64,000 bases of DNA from CALKXV01 sp965228905 (GTDB lineage: Bacteria > Pseudomonadota > Alphaproteobacteria > Rhodobacterales > Rhodobacteraceae), in assembly GCA_965228905.1 (NCBI GenBank), contig CBDDII010000003.1:1054001-1118000 (forward strand), read 5' to 3'. Below are positions 62,675 to 64,000 of the stretch, piece by piece; position 1 is the first letter of the stretch; each line of letters starts with the position of its first letter. Position numbers and translations under genes: made by a program. The notes below the pieces were generated by a model. That model ran no database searches. It was not told where the DNA came from and saw nothing but the letters and a program-made list of their open reading frames with translations.

Positions 62675-62704
62675 ACGGCGGGCCGAGAGGCTCGCCGTTT
62701 TTTT
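62675..62704 (+). terminator. Rho-independent terminator of the OmpA lipoprotein gene
   Basis: ACGGCGGGCC-GAGA-GGCTCGCCGT followed by seven T. Confidence 0.88.
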
Positions 62705-62709
62705 GTTGC

Positions 62710-62802
62710 TGGGCAGAGCGCCTTCAGCGCACATGATGTATTGCGCTTGCCTACGGCAACCGCGGTGCCTCCGGCGGAAGTATTTTCAACAGGAAGAAGA
62801 TC
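62710..62802. repeat. Intergenic element, third copy of the hairpin-plus-tail type
   Basis: Short GCGCCTTCAGCGC and GCCTACGGCAACCGC hairpins followed by GGAAGTATTTTCAACAGGAAGAAGA, close to the tail at 44788-44816. Confidence 0.5.
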
Positions 62803-62887
62803 TTTGCTGGCGATTGATTTGCCGCAACTCTTGCACTGGCTCGGCCAAATTACTTGGCAAGGCACACCGGCATCGCACTGTTGCCCC

Positions 62888-63796
62888 TTATTGCGCCAAG
62901 ACCACCCGGCAGCGTTTGAAGCCCATCTTGTGGCCAATCCCCTGCGCGTCCAGCGCGGTTTTCAACCGGTCGCTGCAATAGAGTTTCTTGGGTGTTCTGG
63001 GATCAAACCAGATATCGGGCCCGGCCAGCGCAGTTTTGTCCACTGCGAAGGCTCCGTCCGGGTGATCGTGGATCAGGATGTGCCACATGGGAATGCCATC
63101 GGCGATTTGTGTCACAGCCCGCGGATCGCAATCGTCGGGCGAAAAGGCCTCTTTACGGTTCTCCAATGTCAAAAGGTAGTAGCGATTTGGCAGTGGCGTC
63201 CGGTCACGCCCCGTGACGATTTGGTCAATTGGAACAAGGCCGTTTTTCCCAAGGTCGAACGTGCGCAACACGTCGGCAACGGCACTGGAAACAAACATGT
63301 AATCGCCTATCATGATGTCGGCCGCGACACGTCCCGTGCGCAAGATGAAATTTCGCGGAAACTCCTTCGGGTCAATCGTGTCGCCGCGTTCATAACGTTT
63401 CAGAAGCGCCAATGTTGTTTCAAGGTCGTGCTCGGAATCGATCCGGCGACACAGCTCAGACGTGTTGAAGGGGCAGACCCAGACGTGACCTGGAACCTCA
63501 GGGCCTAGGGTCAAGGGTTGATTCTTGGGATTCCGCATAGCTGATGGCGCAGGGTTAACAGGCTTTGTCCTGGCGGCTTTCGCCTTGAGCCAAATCAGAC
63601 CAAGGAAACCTCCCGTTAGCGTCAAGGATACCAGCAGCCAGTTTGCGGTGACGTCCATCATCCACTCGCGGCGCGGCAAGAGGTCTATCCCTAACGGTTG
63701 GACGATCAACAGCGCGATCAGGAATAGGACGCTTGAAATGGTCGCGATGATTGCGCCAAGGCCAATTAGCAGGCCGGAGTTTTGCTTCAGCTTCAT
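62888..63796 (-). CDS. Membrane-anchored Imm11-like (DUF1629) protein
   Basis: A 302-residue protein with two N-terminal membrane helices (GLLIGLGAIIATISSVLFLIALLIV and LLVSLTLTGGFLGLIWL) and a cytoplasmic or periplasmic domain. The C-terminal part (GPDIWFDPRTPKKLYCSDRLKTALDAQGI) matches the Imm11/DUF1629 pattern found in many proteins near polymorphic toxins and in orphan genes. No toxin gene is adjacent on either side in the window. The role as an immunity protein is therefore not shown. Divergent neighbours are separated by 169 bp. Confidence 0.75.
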   Translation of the reverse strand: MKLKQNSGLLIGLGAIIATISSVLFLIALLIVQPLGIDLLPRREWMMDVTANWLLVSLTLTGGFLGLIWLKAKAARTKPVNPAPSAMRNPKNQPLTLGPEVPGHVWVCPFNTSELCRRIDSEHDLETTLALLKRYERGDTIDPKEFPRNFILRTGRVAADIMIGDYMFVSSAVADVLRTFDLGKNGLVPIDQIVTGRDRTPLPNRYYLLTLENRKEAFSPDDCDPRAVTQIADGIPMWHILIHDHPDGAFAVDKTALAGPDIWFDPRTPKKLYCSDRLKTALDAQGIGHKMGFKRCRVVLAQ

Positions 63797-63911
63797 TGTG
63801 TGAAATCACTTGAGACTGCGAATATCTAGCATTCGGCCAGAATGTGCATTCTACGGACGGCAAGCATTTGGCAGAAGCAGGCCATTTTTCCGTCAGCAAT
63901 ACGGCTTTGCG

Positions 63912-63943
63912 TAAAGAACAAGGCCCGCGCGATGGCGGGCCTT
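63912..63943 (-). terminator. Terminator of the gene at the right edge
   Basis: On the minus strand AAGGCCCGC..GCGGGCCTT with a CATC-type loop is followed by TTGTTCTTT. It lies 22 bp after the stop of the cut gene. Confidence 0.8.
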
Positions 63944-63965
63944 TCGAATTGGGTTCGGTTTCCGA

Positions 63966-64000
63966 TCAGAGCGCGTCGCGGAGCGCTTCCAGATCGGCCA
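63966..64000 (-). CDS. C-terminal end of an unidentified gene (partial)
   Basis: The last eleven sense codons and TGA of a gene on the minus strand, ending ADLEALRDAL. The terminator just downstream supports a real gene end. The product cannot be told from so little. Confidence 0.6.
   Translation of the reverse strand, partial: ADLEALRDAL

Overview
The window is a contiguous piece of a GC-rich (about 60-65%) alphaproteobacterial chromosome that looks like the Roseobacter/Rhodobacter group (Rhodobacterales). This rests on recognisable family members: an Mcl1-type malyl-CoA lyase of exactly the Rhodobacter length, the DUF1013 cell-cycle regulator TrcR, a COQ9 protein, the dnaX-ybaB-recR block, the pyk/rpmI/rplT/pheS/pheT order, and several palindromic intergenic elements. 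About 49 protein genes are supported, two of them cut by the window ends, plus the SRP RNA. No tRNA, rRNA, prophage, transposase or CRISPR array was seen.

Layout. 1-1.1 kb: start of a Kef-type antiporter (minus). 2.0-7.6 kb: a GAF-Fis regulator, a perfect palindrome that could be its operator, then coxG-coxS-coxL-coxM and a small membrane protein. CoxL carries the form II active-site loop (AYRGAGR), so the natural substrate need not be CO. 8.2-12.2 kb: mcl1 (minus), divergent from dgcN-dgcA-dat, a predicted D-glutamate/D-amino-acid catabolic set. 12.3-21 kb: housekeeping genes (pyk, rpmI, rplT, pheS, pheT) with an MHYT-EAL c-di-GMP protein. 21-25 kb: a GST, YtoQ, mscL, ald with a divergent Lrp-type regulator, and OsmC.

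25.2-39.4 kb is the most unusual block. It encodes a 2943-residue RTX/cadherin/PA14 surface protein followed, on the same strand, by two different ABC half-transporters and an HlyD adaptor, the last three joined by 4-bp ATGA overlaps. The first half-transporter has lost recognisable Walker A, signature, Walker B and H-loop residues. The second keeps Walker A, Walker B and the H-loop but has no LSGGQ. This suggests a heterodimeric type I secretion exporter with a pseudo-ATPase subunit, dedicated to the giant adhesin. A perfect CtrA-type box (TTAA-N7-TTAA) lies just upstream of the adhesin gene, so cell-cycle or c-di-GMP-linked control is plausible.

39.5-64 kb: rpsU, COQ9, RNase T2, trcR, a 608-bp gene-free region with five 11-bp tandem repeats, dnaX-ybaB-gumN-recR (minus), an overlapping ankyrin/phosphatase/membrane gene trio, SRP RNA, a Tat-exported CpdB-type nucleotidase, nudC, ftsW-murG-murC, an AEC transporter, a long palindromic element, nth-ridA-adenosine kinase (minus), an array of four 3-nt-loop hairpins, an AraC-type alkyltransferase, an OmpA lipoprotein and a membrane-anchored Imm11-like protein.

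All functions are inferred by reading the sequence. No database search was run.
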